Below, one piece after another: positions 26,009 through 34,455 of a stretch of DNA of 64,000 nucleotides (the stretch's first letter is position 1; each line of letters begins with the position of its first letter). The DNA is from Paenibacillus_D tarimensis_A (lineage in GTDB: Bacteria > Bacillota > Bacilli > Paenibacillales > Paenibacillaceae). The notes under the pieces were generated by a model. The model was not told the DNA's origin. It made no database searches and saw only the letters and a list, made by a program, of their open reading frames with translations. The position numbers and the translations under genes were made by a program. The stretch is from NCBI GenBank assembly GCA_041281825.1, contig CP166298.1:1984001-2048000 (forward strand), in the 5' to 3' direction.

Positions 26009-27359
26009 GCGTTCGGGACCAAGAAACGGGAACGGAAATCCGCTCGCAGCCAAGCTGCAGCTGAAGCTGGATTACGAACAGTTAACGAACTGCATGCGCT
26101 GCGGTTTTTGTCTTCCGGCCTGCCCGACGTTTCGGGAAACGGGGATTGAAGCGGAATCGCCGCGAGGAAGAATTGCGCTAATGAAAGCGGTGGCGGACGG
26201 CATTATGGAGCCTGACATGGCGTTCGAGAATCAGATGAATCATTGCATGGGGTGCCGCGCCTGTGAACCGGCCTGTCCTGCGGATGTGAAGTACGGGTAC
26301 TTGCTCGAGGAAGCGCGTGATGCGATTGAGGATCATACGCGTAGCCATCGCCCATGGGTGAGACTGGTTCGGCATTTGACATTCAAGGATATGCTCCCGC
26401 ATCAGAACCGGCTGCGCTTGCTGGGAGGCGCCTTACAGCTGTATCGGAAATCGGGGCTGCGAAAGCTGGTTCGGAGCTTAGGTGTTATGGAGCTGTTCCC
26501 GGAACATCTGCGGGTTATGGAAAACGTGATGCCCGATGCCTCTTTCCAGGGGGTAAGGGAGAAGATCGGAGCCCGGCACCCGGCCACAGGAGGGAGGCTC
26601 GCAACTGTTGGCCTCTTTCGCGGCTGCATCATGGATGTTCTATTTACCGATACGAATATACATACGGTTGAGCTGCTGACGGAAGCGGGCTTCGAAGTGG
26701 TCATTCCTGAGACGCAAAACTGTTGCGGCGCGCTACATGCGCACAGCGGCGAAGCGGAAGGAGCGAAGGTGCTTGCCCGGCGGAACGTTCAGGCGTTCAA
26801 AGAAACAGGCGTCGACTTTATTGTCTCGAATGCCGGAGGGTGCGGGGCGCTTTTGGTCGAATACGGGCATTTGCTTGCCGGCGATCCGAAATGGGCGGAA
26901 GAAGCCGTCTCTTTTGCCGAGCGGGTGATCGACATCTCCGACCTGTTGGTGCGGCACGGAAGGAAATTGTGTTTTGCGGACCGGACAAATCGGCCGGACG
27001 GACAGCCTGTACGCATTTCGTATCAGGATTCCTGCCATTTACGCAATGTGATGCGCACATCGGATGCACCGCGTAAACTCATTCGAGAAACGGAAAACAC
27101 CGTTTTCGTCGAAATGAAGGAAGCGGACCGCTGCTGCGGATCCGCCGGCATTTACAATTTGACGCAGCCGAAGATGGCGGAGCAAATTCTAACGCACAAA
27201 ATGGAGCATGCAAATCAGACGGAAGCGGATATCATTCTGACCGGCAACCCGGGCTGTCTGCTGCAAATGAAGGCAGGCATCGAGAAGCACGGGGCAAACA
27301 GGCAAATGCAAGCAGTCCATGTGGTGGATTTTTTGCATGAAAGATTGGCGAAAAATTGA
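26001..27359 (+). CDS. glcF: glycolate oxidase iron-sulfur subunit GlcF
   Basis: 452 residues from GTG 26001 (a TTG at 25995 is also possible). Two ferredoxin-type clusters, CMRCGFCLPACP and CMGCRACEPACP, followed by two CCG domains (NCCGALHAHSGE and DRCCGSAGIYN), the arrangement of GlcF/LutA-type membrane-associated subunits. It relays electrons from GlcD to the quinone pool. Overlaps the end of glcD, so translation is coupled. No terminator is obvious after it. Confidence 0.9.
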   Translation: MAERSGPRNGNGNPLAAKLQLKLDYEQLTNCMRCGFCLPACPTFRETGIEAESPRGRIALMKAVADGIMEPDMAFENQMNHCMGCRACEPACPADVKYGYLLEEARDAIEDHTRSHRPWVRLVRHLTFKDMLPHQNRLRLLGGALQLYRKSGLRKLVRSLGVMELFPEHLRVMENVMPDASFQGVREKIGARHPATGGRLATVGLFRGCIMDVLFTDTNIHTVELLTEAGFEVVIPETQNCCGALHAHSGEAEGAKVLARRNVQAFKETGVDFIVSNAGGCGALLVEYGHLLAGDPKWAEEAVSFAERVIDISDLLVRHGRKLCFADRTNRPDGQPVRISYQDSCHLRNVMRTSDAPRKLIRETENTVFVEMKEADRCCGSAGIYNLTQPKMAEQILTHKMEHANQTEADIILTGNPGCLLQMKAGIEKHGANRQMQAVHVVDFLHERLAKN

Positions 27360-27500
27360 TGTCCAGATTGATTTTGGAGTGATGGATTTGGGAAACTTCA
27401 ACTTACCAAGTACACGACTAGAAGTCTGCTTGCAGTTTCTTTGGGACTGATCATGATCCCCCTATTTATCGTTTCCTAGAAGAACTTTTTTGCCAGAATA
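27360..27500 (+). other. spacer with a possible membrane-protein remnant
   Basis: The frame 27372-27479 encodes a basic stretch followed by a hydrophobic helix (LLAVSLGLIMIPLFIVS) and a stop, like the first helix of a kinase or transporter. It lacks a start codon, so it is at best a relic. Confidence 0.2.
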
Positions 27501-27529
27501 TTCCCAATGATTCTTGCCCGTGCTACAAT
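27501..27529 (+). promoter_or_regulatory. extended -10 promoter of the aldo/keto reductase gene
   Basis: TTCCCA, 17-bp spacer ending TGC, TACAAT: the same hexamers and spacing as at 18522. The predicted start point falls a few bases before the hairpin cassette at 27541. Confidence 0.6.
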
Positions 27530-27540
27530 AGCGAAGAAGA

Positions 27541-27580
27541 AAGTAGAGAGACTTTGAGCTCCGCTCAAAGATCCCAATGT
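27541..27580 (+). repeat. single-copy version of the 22.4-kb hairpin cassette
   Basis: AAGTAGAGAG, then ACTTTGAG-CTCC-GCTCAAAG, then ATCCCAATGT; only one base differs from the core at 22.4 kb. It forms the start of the leader RNA of the aldo/keto reductase gene, whose AAGGAGG-containing leader continues for about 50 bases to the ATG. Confidence 0.7.
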
Positions 27581-27628
27581 AAGGAGGTATCGTTTTCATC
27601 AATAAGTGAGATGAGGAGGGAATGAAAC

Positions 27629-28534
27629 ATGGAAAAGAGTGTGCTGGGGAAGACTGGACTGCAAGTGACGAAGCTCGGCTATGGTGCGATGGAAATTCGC
27701 GGATCGCGGGTGTGGAGCGGCCGTCCCGTAACGGACGAAGAGGCGGACTGTATATTGAATGCCGTTCTGGATGCCGGAATCAACTTCATCGATACCGCTT
27801 ACGATTACGGCCGGAGCGAAGAGCTTATCGGGCGCTTCATCAGCCATCGGAGGCAGCAGTTTATACTGGCAACCAAGTGCGGCTGTACGCTTGTCGATTG
27901 CGGTGATCATGACGAAACGCCGCATGTTTGGACAAGGGAAAATCTGATGCACAATATCGACACAAGCTTGAAAAGGATGAGAACAGACTACATCGATCTG
28001 CTGCAGCTGCATGGTCCGACTGTTCAGCAGACGGAGGAAGGGCAGTTGGTCGATGTGCTGAAAGAAATTCAGGCCACCGGCAAAGTGCGCTGGATCGGTA
28101 TCTCCTCCTACTTGCCGCATTTGCCAGCCTATATCGAATCCGGGGAGTTCGATACGTTCCAAATTCCATATTCCGCCCTGGAAAGAGAGCATGAGCATCT
28201 CATTACCAAAGCGGGTGAAAGCGGAGCAGGCATTATTATTCGCGGAGGCGTCGCGCGCGGCGAACCCGGGTCGGGACTTGGGAACCTCGACCGCTGGTCG
28301 TCCTGGGAGAAAGCCGGATTAGACGACCTTCTCGAGGAAGGCGAGAGCCGGACAGGCTTTTTGCTGCGATATACGCTCAGCCATCCTTATATGTCCACGA
28401 CGATCGTGGGAACCAAAAACCCGGAGCACTTGCTTGAAAACCTGGCCTATGCCAATAAAGGCGGGCTTTCGCAGGATGTATACGAGGAAGCGGCACACCG
28501 CCTCGATTCCCTGGGCAAAGTGACGAATTTATAA
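27629..28534 (+). CDS. aldo/keto reductase
   Basis: 301 residues. N-terminal LGKTGLQVTKLGYGAMEI, FIDTAYDYGRSEELIG with catalytic Asp and Tyr, LATKCG with the Lys, and LLQLHGP with the His give the full tetrad; the NADPH-binding end reads TTIVGTKNPEHL. Cytosolic. It opens the acidic-sugar locus and is followed within 20 bp by a Dabb protein, so it is probably a sugar or keto-acid reductase of that pathway (inference). An odd hairpin leader precedes it. Confidence 0.85.
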   Translation: MEKSVLGKTGLQVTKLGYGAMEIRGSRVWSGRPVTDEEADCILNAVLDAGINFIDTAYDYGRSEELIGRFISHRRQQFILATKCGCTLVDCGDHDETPHVWTRENLMHNIDTSLKRMRTDYIDLLQLHGPTVQQTEEGQLVDVLKEIQATGKVRWIGISSYLPHLPAYIESGEFDTFQIPYSALEREHEHLITKAGESGAGIIIRGGVARGEPGSGLGNLDRWSSWEKAGLDDLLEEGESRTGFLLRYTLSHPYMSTTIVGTKNPEHLLENLAYANKGGLSQDVYEEAAHRLDSLGKVTNL

Positions 28535-28553
28535 TGGAAAGGAAAACAATCGA

Positions 28554-28877
28554 ATGGAAAAAAGTGCGATCCGCCATATGGTTATTTTTAATCTGAAGCA
28601 TGATAAAGGCTCATCGGAAGAGAAACGGTTTCTCACCGACGGGCAAGAACAATTGACATCCATTCCGGTCGTACAAAACTTTCAGGTATTTCGCCAGGTT
28701 AGTGTGAAAAATGGCTACGACTATGGCTTTTCAATGGATTTTGCTTCGCAGGCCGAGTACGACGCCTATAATGAACATCCGGTCCATATGGCCTTTGTGG
28801 AGCAGCGATGGAAGAAGGAAGTCATCCGTTTTCTGGAGATCGATTTCCAAACCGGTCTTGACAATCAGCGTCAGTGA
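28554..28877 (+). CDS. Dabb (stress-responsive alpha/beta-barrel) protein
   Basis: 107 residues. IRHMVIFNLKHD, DYGFSMDFASQAEYDAYNEHPVHMAFV match the dimeric ferredoxin-like Dabb fold. Members occur often in sugar-acid and aromatic catabolic operons without assigned activity; some catalyse cyclisation or lactone chemistry. It follows the aldo/keto reductase by 19 bp and is presumably co-transcribed. Confidence 0.8.
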   Translation: MEKSAIRHMVIFNLKHDKGSSEEKRFLTDGQEQLTSIPVVQNFQVFRQVSVKNGYDYGFSMDFASQAEYDAYNEHPVHMAFVEQRWKKEVIRFLEIDFQTGLDNQRQ

Positions 28878-28903
28878 CCCCTAATATATAGTCATCGAAT
28901 AAA

Positions 28904-28920
28904 TTATCGATAATCGATAA
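28904..28920. promoter_or_regulatory. palindromic operator upstream of the GntR gene
   Basis: TTATCGATAATCGATAA is a perfect palindrome around one central base, made of two ATCGAT blocks. It stands 12 bp before the GntR start, as expected for an autoregulated FCD-type repressor. Confidence 0.5.
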
Positions 28921-28931
28921 TCTGAACGGGG

Positions 28932-29588
28932 ATGCCGCTTGTGAACGAAATACCGTCGCCTTTTCCAATCAACTCCATCAGCTTCAACGTCTATACGGCA
29001 TTGAAGAAAGATATACTGGACGGCACACTTGGGCCGGGAGAACGTTTGATTGTACTGGATATTGCGGGTAAATATCAAATCAGCCAAGCGCCGGTCAGGG
29101 AAGCGCTGGAACGTTTAAAGCAAGAAGGCCTTATCGTCGGTCAGCCGAACAAGGGATCCGTCGTCTCGGATATTACTTCCAAAGAAATCAGGGATATATT
29201 CATATTGCGGGAAATGATCGAGGGCTTTGCCGTCAAAGAATCAATGCCTCTGCTCACAGAGGATGACTTCCGGTATTTGGAGCATGTATTGCAGGAGATG
29301 GACCAGGCGGTTAAGGAATACGACAGCTTGAAAATACTTGAAAAAGATATGGAGTTTCACGGGTTCTTTTACCGGAAATGCAACAATTCGGCGATTCTTG
29401 AGCTTTGGAATCATATGAAAACGAAAGTCATGCGGTTTATGGCGATATCCAACCGGCACTATTCGACGAAGAAGCTCGTCGATTGGCATAAGCCGCTGCT
29501 TGAAGCGATTAAATCGGGCAATCCCGCAGAGGCGGAAGCCAAAGTCATCGAGCACATGCACTCCTACAAAACGATCCATCTCGACTAA
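28932..29588 (+). CDS. GntR-family (FCD) transcription regulator
   Basis: 218 residues. Winged helix LGPGERLIVLDIAGKYQISQ then APVREALERLKQEGLIV, and an FCD effector domain (IFILREMIEGFAVKES, FHGFFYRKCNN, WHKPLLEAI) with His/Asp metal ligands. FCD regulators typically sense small organic or sugar acids. ATG 28932 has the GGGG just before it; GTG 28941 has better spacing and may be the true start. Probably represses this locus and itself through the palindrome upstream. Confidence 0.85.
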   Translation: MPLVNEIPSPFPINSISFNVYTALKKDILDGTLGPGERLIVLDIAGKYQISQAPVREALERLKQEGLIVGQPNKGSVVSDITSKEIRDIFILREMIEGFAVKESMPLLTEDDFRYLEHVLQEMDQAVKEYDSLKILEKDMEFHGFFYRKCNNSAILELWNHMKTKVMRFMAISNRHYSTKKLVDWHKPLLEAIKSGNPAEAEAKVIEHMHSYKTIHLD

Positions 29589-29603
29589 GGGAGGAATGGA
29601 GCC

Positions 29604-30278
29604 ATGTCAATGGAATTTCAGAGGTTGTCGGAGTATCCGGCAGCCCGGGAGAAGGAGCTTTTTCATCGAATAAAATCATCGGAATGCCGGAAGGACATCG
29701 AACAGGCCGTCGAGGATTGTTTTCGTTATTTGCTCCGGGACGGGCCTGTCCATATCCGCGATCTTCATGAATTTACCGTTCGACTGCTTGCAGGACTGGA
29801 AACAAGGTTGATGAACGAATCCAAGGATGCCGGCTTTCAGATGCGATACAACATCTTATCCGTTGCCGCTATGGATACGCCGGACGACATCAAGCAATTC
29901 GTGGCCGGGTACTGTGCGGATCTAAGGGAAATGGTGGCATGCAACGAGAGAGAAAGGCATCGCAGAATCATCAATAAGGCGATTTATTATATGGAGCAAG
30001 AATGCCGAAACGCCTCCCTGCTCAGTCTTGCCAAGAAGGTGTATATGACGCCGACGTACCTCAGTATGCTGTTTAAGATGAACACAGGCAAAACATTCAT
30101 CGAACAATTGACCGATATCCGCATCAACAAAGCGAAGGATATGCTGAGAAGCACATACTTGAAAAACTATGAAGTGGCGGAGCAGGTCGGCTATCACGAT
30201 TCCCGCTATTTCAGTCAGATCTTCAAAAAGAAAGTAGGCGTATCGCCCAGCGAATACCGGGAATCGACAGGGCGATAA
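29604..30278 (+). CDS. AraC-family regulator
   Basis: 224 residues. The C-terminal 100 residues form the double helix-turn-helix (SLLSLAKKVYMTPTYLSMLF, YEVAEQVGYHDSRYFSQIF, GVSPSEYR), closest in style to YesN. The N-terminal 120 residues show no receiver or cupin signature and are unrecognised. It follows the GntR gene by 15 bp with its own GGAGG. The role is probably control of the neighbouring catabolic genes. Confidence 0.8.
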   Translation: MSMEFQRLSEYPAAREKELFHRIKSSECRKDIEQAVEDCFRYLLRDGPVHIRDLHEFTVRLLAGLETRLMNESKDAGFQMRYNILSVAAMDTPDDIKQFVAGYCADLREMVACNERERHRRIINKAIYYMEQECRNASLLSLAKKVYMTPTYLSMLFKMNTGKTFIEQLTDIRINKAKDMLRSTYLKNYEVAEQVGYHDSRYFSQIFKKKVGVSPSEYRESTGR

Positions 30279-30292
30279 AATACTTCATAACA

Positions 30293-30323
30293 AAAGCTGC
30301 TCTTTTTATGGAGCGGCTTTTTT
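30293..30323 (+). terminator. intrinsic terminator after the AraC gene
   Basis: AAAGCTGCTC pairs with GAGCGGCTTT (one T-G pair), followed by a T-run. Confidence 0.75.
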
Positions 30324-30403
30324 GTTTGTTAGGTCCTTTGAAGAGCTGAACGGTAAAAATGGAATGAAGCGAAGAAGGCGCTCGGCAACTAATAGAAAAT
30401 GCA

Positions 30404-30435
30404 AACCCTCCGGCGAATGGCAGCCGGAGGGTTTT
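30404..30435 (-). terminator. intrinsic terminator of the RraA-like gene
   Basis: ACCCTCCGGC pairs with GCCGGAGGGT; on the minus strand it follows the RraA-like stop by about 65 bp and ends in TTT-rich sequence. It is also flanked by TTTT on the plus strand. Confidence 0.65.
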
Positions 30436-30501
30436 GTAGGTTTAGCGACATCACAGGTTTCGCGCCGAGAGCAGCGATCTGACGAAGGGCGGACGGCATT
30501 C

Positions 30502-31413
30502 TTACAGCCGGACGTCGCTCGACGGATCCTGACCTTCCAAGTTGTGGGCGCGGGCTTGCCCGAGCTCGTCATCCCAGCACAAGTGGCGGTACCCGGCGGC
30601 GGCTTGATCGGCAGTGAACCACCTGATAAAATCCTCCCAAAGCGATAGCGGCCACGTGGAATCGATCTGTGCTGTTGTATAGGTTCCTTCCCGCAAACGG
30701 ACAAAGCCGAAGATGTCGCGCACCTGCGATTTTTCCGCCTGGGTGACGACTAGCTCGGCCAAGTGAGGCGGAATGAAGATCACGCCGGCTGGTGTGCCGA
30801 GCACGACATCGCCCGGCATGCATACCGCGCGGCCGATTCTGGTCGGCGTGTTCATGCCGACCATCGTCACGTCTTCGATTGCCGTCGGGTCGCTGCCCCG
30901 GTAATACACATTAATGTTCCCGATTTCAGCAACCTGCTGATTGTCGCGGATACCGCCCCAAATGACCGCGCCGCCCCGTTTGGTGCGCGTCGAAATGGCG
31001 GTGGACAAGTTGCCGCCGACGTAAGTGCCTTTGAAGATTTTATCGAACATATCTACGACGACAACATCGTCTTCTTCCAGCGAGTCGATGACCCATTGAT
31101 TGAAAAATCCGTGCCGATTTTCTAGCTTGTGGCCATAATTCAACAGCGTGTCATGAAGATCCGGCCGCTTCGGCACCATGACGGCCGTAACTGCGCGTCC
31201 GACCATCACTTGATTCGGATGAATGATCTTGAAATCGCCTTCAAACTGATATTGATAACCCCGGTTCCAGAGCGGTCCCCAGGCTTCCTCCAACGTAATA
31301 TTTCGCATTCTGCGCAGAATGTCGGAGGATACCTTCGGCCTTCCGTTCGGAAATCGCTCTCCCTTCCATTGAGGAGTAAGCTGAATCATATCTTCGGCAT
31401 TGTCGAATTTCAA
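30502..31413 (-). CDS. RraA-like protein (class II aldolase/decarboxylase fold)
   Basis: 303 residues. The core shows VGGNLSTAISTRTKRGGAVI, GGIRDNQQV and RAVCMPGDVVLGTPAGVIFIP, the RraA/HMG-CHA aldolase fold in which Asp and Arg side chains bind Mg2+-pyruvate. Longer than RraA proper (about 160 residues) with extra N- and C-terminal segments. Related proteins cleave or decarboxylate 2-keto acids, which would suit the end of a sugar-acid pathway. TTG 31413 is chosen because AAAGAGG stands 8 bp before it; GTG 31422 is the alternative. Divergent from the YesN gene. Confidence 0.75.
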   Translation of the reverse strand: MKFDNAEDMIQLTPQWKGERFPNGRPKVSSDILRRMRNITLEEAWGPLWNRGYQYQFEGDFKIIHPNQVMVGRAVTAVMVPKRPDLHDTLLNYGHKLENRHGFFNQWVIDSLEEDDVVVVDMFDKIFKGTYVGGNLSTAISTRTKRGGAVIWGGIRDNQQVAEIGNINVYYRGSDPTAIEDVTMVGMNTPTRIGRAVCMPGDVVLGTPAGVIFIPPHLAELVVTQAEKSQVRDIFGFVRLREGTYTTAQIDSTWPLSLWEDFIRWFTADQAAAGYRHLCWDDELGQARAHNLEGQDPSSDVRL

Positions 31414-31599
31414 GCGAAACACCTCTTTCGGTCAGATCGTTGCTAGTAGACTGTTCCGTAAATATCGATTAATGTTTGATCAGCTGGATCCGCTGCGGGT
31501 CCGAAGAATCAGGGCGACAAGAGGCGACCGATAACGCTTCTCCAGCACGAATCCGGTCCCTCCGCTTCTCATTCACCTAATCATCATATCTATTTATTT

Positions 31600-31627
31600 A
31601 TGGAACGACCTACTAGCTTAGTTCCAT
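31600..31627. promoter_or_regulatory. inverted repeat in the RraA/YesN divergent region
   Basis: The 384-bp region 31414-31797 has no gene. It holds ATGGAAC at 31600-31606 inverted as GTTCCAT at 31621-31627 (14-bp gap), a candidate operator, and two nearby GACGTTC blocks (about 31634 and 31660). A TATAAA box lies near 31746, ahead of the YesN gene, without a clear -35. Confidence 0.35.
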
Positions 31628-31797
31628 TATTGATGACGTTCCGGTAGATGTCGATGCGACGTTCTTTCGTTTTTTTGTGCAGGAACATAATTTTTTCTAC
31701 CCTGCAGCTGAACGTTGTCCCCTATGGAGGGAGACGGAGTTTCGTATAAAATAATGATAGAAATTCATTCTTCATCATGGATCGGAGGGCACACCCG

Positions 31798-33363
31798 ATG
31801 AAAATTATGATCTGCGATGATGAAGTCATCATTCGCACCGGTCTCGCGAAGGTCATTAATTGGCGCGAGCTTGGTCTTACATTGCTTGAACCGGCCGCTT
31901 CGGCCGAAGAGGTGTTGGCGCGGCTCGAAGCGGAGCGTCCCGATATTTTATTAACCGATATACGCATGACCGGTATAACCGGACTTGAACTTGCCGAGGA
32001 AGCAAGTAAGACGATCCCCGAACTGGAGGTCATTATCTTGTCCGGGTATGACGATTTCATTTACATGCAGAATGCAATTCGGCAGAATGTGAGTGACTAT
32101 CTGCTGAAAACGAGCAAGCCGGAGGAGATTATTAAGACCGTGCTCAGGGTGAAGCAGCGCATTGAGAAGCGCTGGATGGCCCAAAGTGAAGAAAGCGTCA
32201 GAAGCCGGAGGGAGCAGCAGCGCGCGCTGGAACAGTGGGTTACCAGAGGAGAAGTGTCTTCAGCTGAATCGGTGTGGCCTGCCGGTTTTTTATCCGACTG
32301 TGCGGCTTCGGGCGGTCGATCAACGAGCGGCATGCGTATCTTATTGATCGCGGCAGAGGGGTGGGACGAGTCCGCAGGCAACCGGTCGCTGCTTCTTTTT
32401 GCCGTTAGCAACGCATTGAATGACTTGTTTCCCTGTGTATCGTTTGTTCAGAAAAGGCGGGTTGTAACCGTTGTGCGGGAATGGGCGGCTGAAATCGAGG
32501 CCCAGCAGCAGCGATATGTTTTTCAAAGAATCGAACGCGTGCTGAAATGCAAGCTTTATGTGATCAAGGGCAAGCAAGTAAAACGGCTGGAAGAGCTTCA
32601 TGATTCTTACCGGTCTGCCGATATCGCTTTTGACTACAAGGCGTTAATGCAGGTATCCGAGTGGTCGTATGAGGATGTCGAGGATCGGCGCGGCGGAAAG
32701 ACGGTATGCAGTGTCAAAGAAGAAAAGGAGCTGTGTTCCATTTTGCTTGAGGATGACCGGATGGCGGTCAAGCGGTGGGTACAGCAATATATACAGGAGC
32801 TGGCGGGCGAACCTCACGTCACACCGCAAACGTTCGAAGCGGCACTGCAATCCGCCGCGCTTGCCGCACACCGCTGGCTGCATCGGACACTGGCCTCAAG
32901 CGGTCGTGAGCATGAAGCGGAAACCCATCTTGGGCCGCTCGAATTCCATGAGGATCAAACCCCTTATGAAATGTTGAGCCAACATCTATATGCAGTGATG
33001 AAGCTGTATCATCATCAGTTGGCTGAAGGGCGGAAATCGCACGTCACGAAAGCGATTGCTTATATCGAGAATAATTTGCGGCATAACCTCAGCCTTCAAC
33101 AGGTGGCTCAGCATGTCCATCTCCATCCGGGACACCTCAGCACGGTGTTTAAGAAAGAAACCGGCATGACCTACAGGGACTATGTGCATCAGATTAAAAT
33201 GCGGCACGCCATGAATTTTTTGAGCGCGTATCCGGCTAAAATCAGCGAAGTCGCTGCGGAGGTCGGCTATGATGATGTGAAATATTTCGGACAAATATTC
33301 AAAAAATACACCGGCCAAACGCCGAGCGAATACCGTGAAGATCCAGCTGTGAAGAAAATGTAA
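31798..33363 (+). CDS. YesN-type response regulator (REC-AraC)
   Basis: 521 residues. REC domain with acidic pocket MKIMICDDE and phospho-acceptor Asp54 in LLTDIRM, SGYDDF and LKTSKP; a long middle region; C-terminal AraC double helix-turn-helix (LSLQQVAQHVHLHPGHLSTV, ISEVAAEVGYDDVKYFGQIF). Partner of a YesM-type kinase, which lies 5.8 kb downstream at the end of the same gene run instead of adjacent as usual. Expected to activate the importer genes behind it. GGAGG 10 bp before the ATG. Confidence 0.88.
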   Translation: MKIMICDDEVIIRTGLAKVINWRELGLTLLEPAASAEEVLARLEAERPDILLTDIRMTGITGLELAEEASKTIPELEVIILSGYDDFIYMQNAIRQNVSDYLLKTSKPEEIIKTVLRVKQRIEKRWMAQSEESVRSRREQQRALEQWVTRGEVSSAESVWPAGFLSDCAASGGRSTSGMRILLIAAEGWDESAGNRSLLLFAVSNALNDLFPCVSFVQKRRVVTVVREWAAEIEAQQQRYVFQRIERVLKCKLYVIKGKQVKRLEELHDSYRSADIAFDYKALMQVSEWSYEDVEDRRGGKTVCSVKEEKELCSILLEDDRMAVKRWVQQYIQELAGEPHVTPQTFEAALQSAALAAHRWLHRTLASSGREHEAETHLGPLEFHEDQTPYEMLSQHLYAVMKLYHHQLAEGRKSHVTKAIAYIENNLRHNLSLQQVAQHVHLHPGHLSTVFKKETGMTYRDYVHQIKMRHAMNFLSAYPAKISEVAAEVGYDDVKYFGQIFKKYTGQTPSEYREDPAVKKM

Positions 33364-33495
33364 CGGTGAACATTCACCTGCGAACACCTTGGATTTTTTT
33401 ACCCTATACCTTGGCTTTGTCACCTACAGAATGGAAGCGGTATCACGTATAGTGAAGCTGTAAGTGATTCATATGGTTGAGAGGGGTTGAGATTC

Positions 33496-34455
33496 ATGGC
33501 GTCCACGGATTATTACGCACCGGGAAGGTCATCCTTGTGGACTCGCTTCATCCGTAAGAAGAAAGATTCGACCGAGATGAATCTGGCGGGATATATTTTT
33601 ATTTCACCATGGTTAATCGGATTTCTGCTGCTGACCTTATGGCCGATCGCTCAATCGTTTTATCTGTCGTTTACCAACTATTCGATGTTGGCCGATCCGG
33701 TGTGGACAGGGGCGGAAAATTACAAAAGGATTTTCTCGGGTGACGATGTGTTCACTAAATCGCTGACGGTTACGTTTATTTTCGTGCTGTTTTCCGTACC
33801 GTTCAAGCTGTTCTTCTCGCTGATGGTTGCCATGCTGCTTGTGAGAAGTCTACGGGGAATGAACTTGTATCGCACGCTGATATACTTTCCGTCGCTGATC
33901 GGCGGCAGTATCGCCGTTTCCGTACTGTGGCGCAATATGTTCGGTATCGACGGCTATATTAACGGCATTCTTGCCTGGTTCGGACTTCAGGGCGTCGGGT
34001 GGGTTTCCAACCCGGATACGGCGCTTGGAACATTGATTCTGCTTAACACGTGGCAATTCGGTTCGACGATGGTCATATTCCTGGCCGGATTGAAGCAAAT
34101 TCCGAATGAGCTGTATGAAGCTTCCTCCGTCGACGGGGCCGGCAAGATTCGCAAGTTCTTTCATATTACCATTCCGATGCTGTCGCCTGTAATGTTTTTT
34201 AATCTGGTGCTCGGAATCATTAACTCATTCCAGATGTTTACCGCAGCCTTCATCATTACGAAGGGCGGCCCGGTTCAATCCACCTATATGTACGCGCTCT
34301 TTCTTTATGAGAAAGCGTTCAAGCACTTCCAGATGGGTTACGCTTCTGCGTTGGCTTGGATCTTGCTGGTCATCGTCGCGACGCTTACTGCACTGAACTT
34401 CCTGGCTTCGCGGTACTGGGTATTTTACGAATCGGAGGGAGGGAAGGCGAAATGA
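33496..34455 (+). CDS. sugar ABC transporter permease (MalF/LacF-like)
   Basis: 319 residues with six membrane helices and the EAA loop ELYEASSVDGAGKIRKFFHI facing the ATPase. First of the two permeases of a CUT1-type importer. ATG 33496 (GAGGGG 9 bp before) is preferred over TTG 33487. No ATP-binding gene exists in the locus, so a shared MsmX-like ATPase encoded elsewhere is expected (family knowledge). Confidence 0.88.
   Translation: MASTDYYAPGRSSLWTRFIRKKKDSTEMNLAGYIFISPWLIGFLLLTLWPIAQSFYLSFTNYSMLADPVWTGAENYKRIFSGDDVFTKSLTVTFIFVLFSVPFKLFFSLMVAMLLVRSLRGMNLYRTLIYFPSLIGGSIAVSVLWRNMFGIDGYINGILAWFGLQGVGWVSNPDTALGTLILLNTWQFGSTMVIFLAGLKQIPNELYEASSVDGAGKIRKFFHITIPMLSPVMFFNLVLGIINSFQMFTAAFIITKGGPVQSTYMYALFLYEKAFKHFQMGYASALAWILLVIVATLTALNFLASRYWVFYESEGGKAK

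Noticed and set aside
25340..26053. 237-codon minus-strand frame opposite glcD
   Set aside because: Shadow of the glcD frame; no start signal or recognisable domain.
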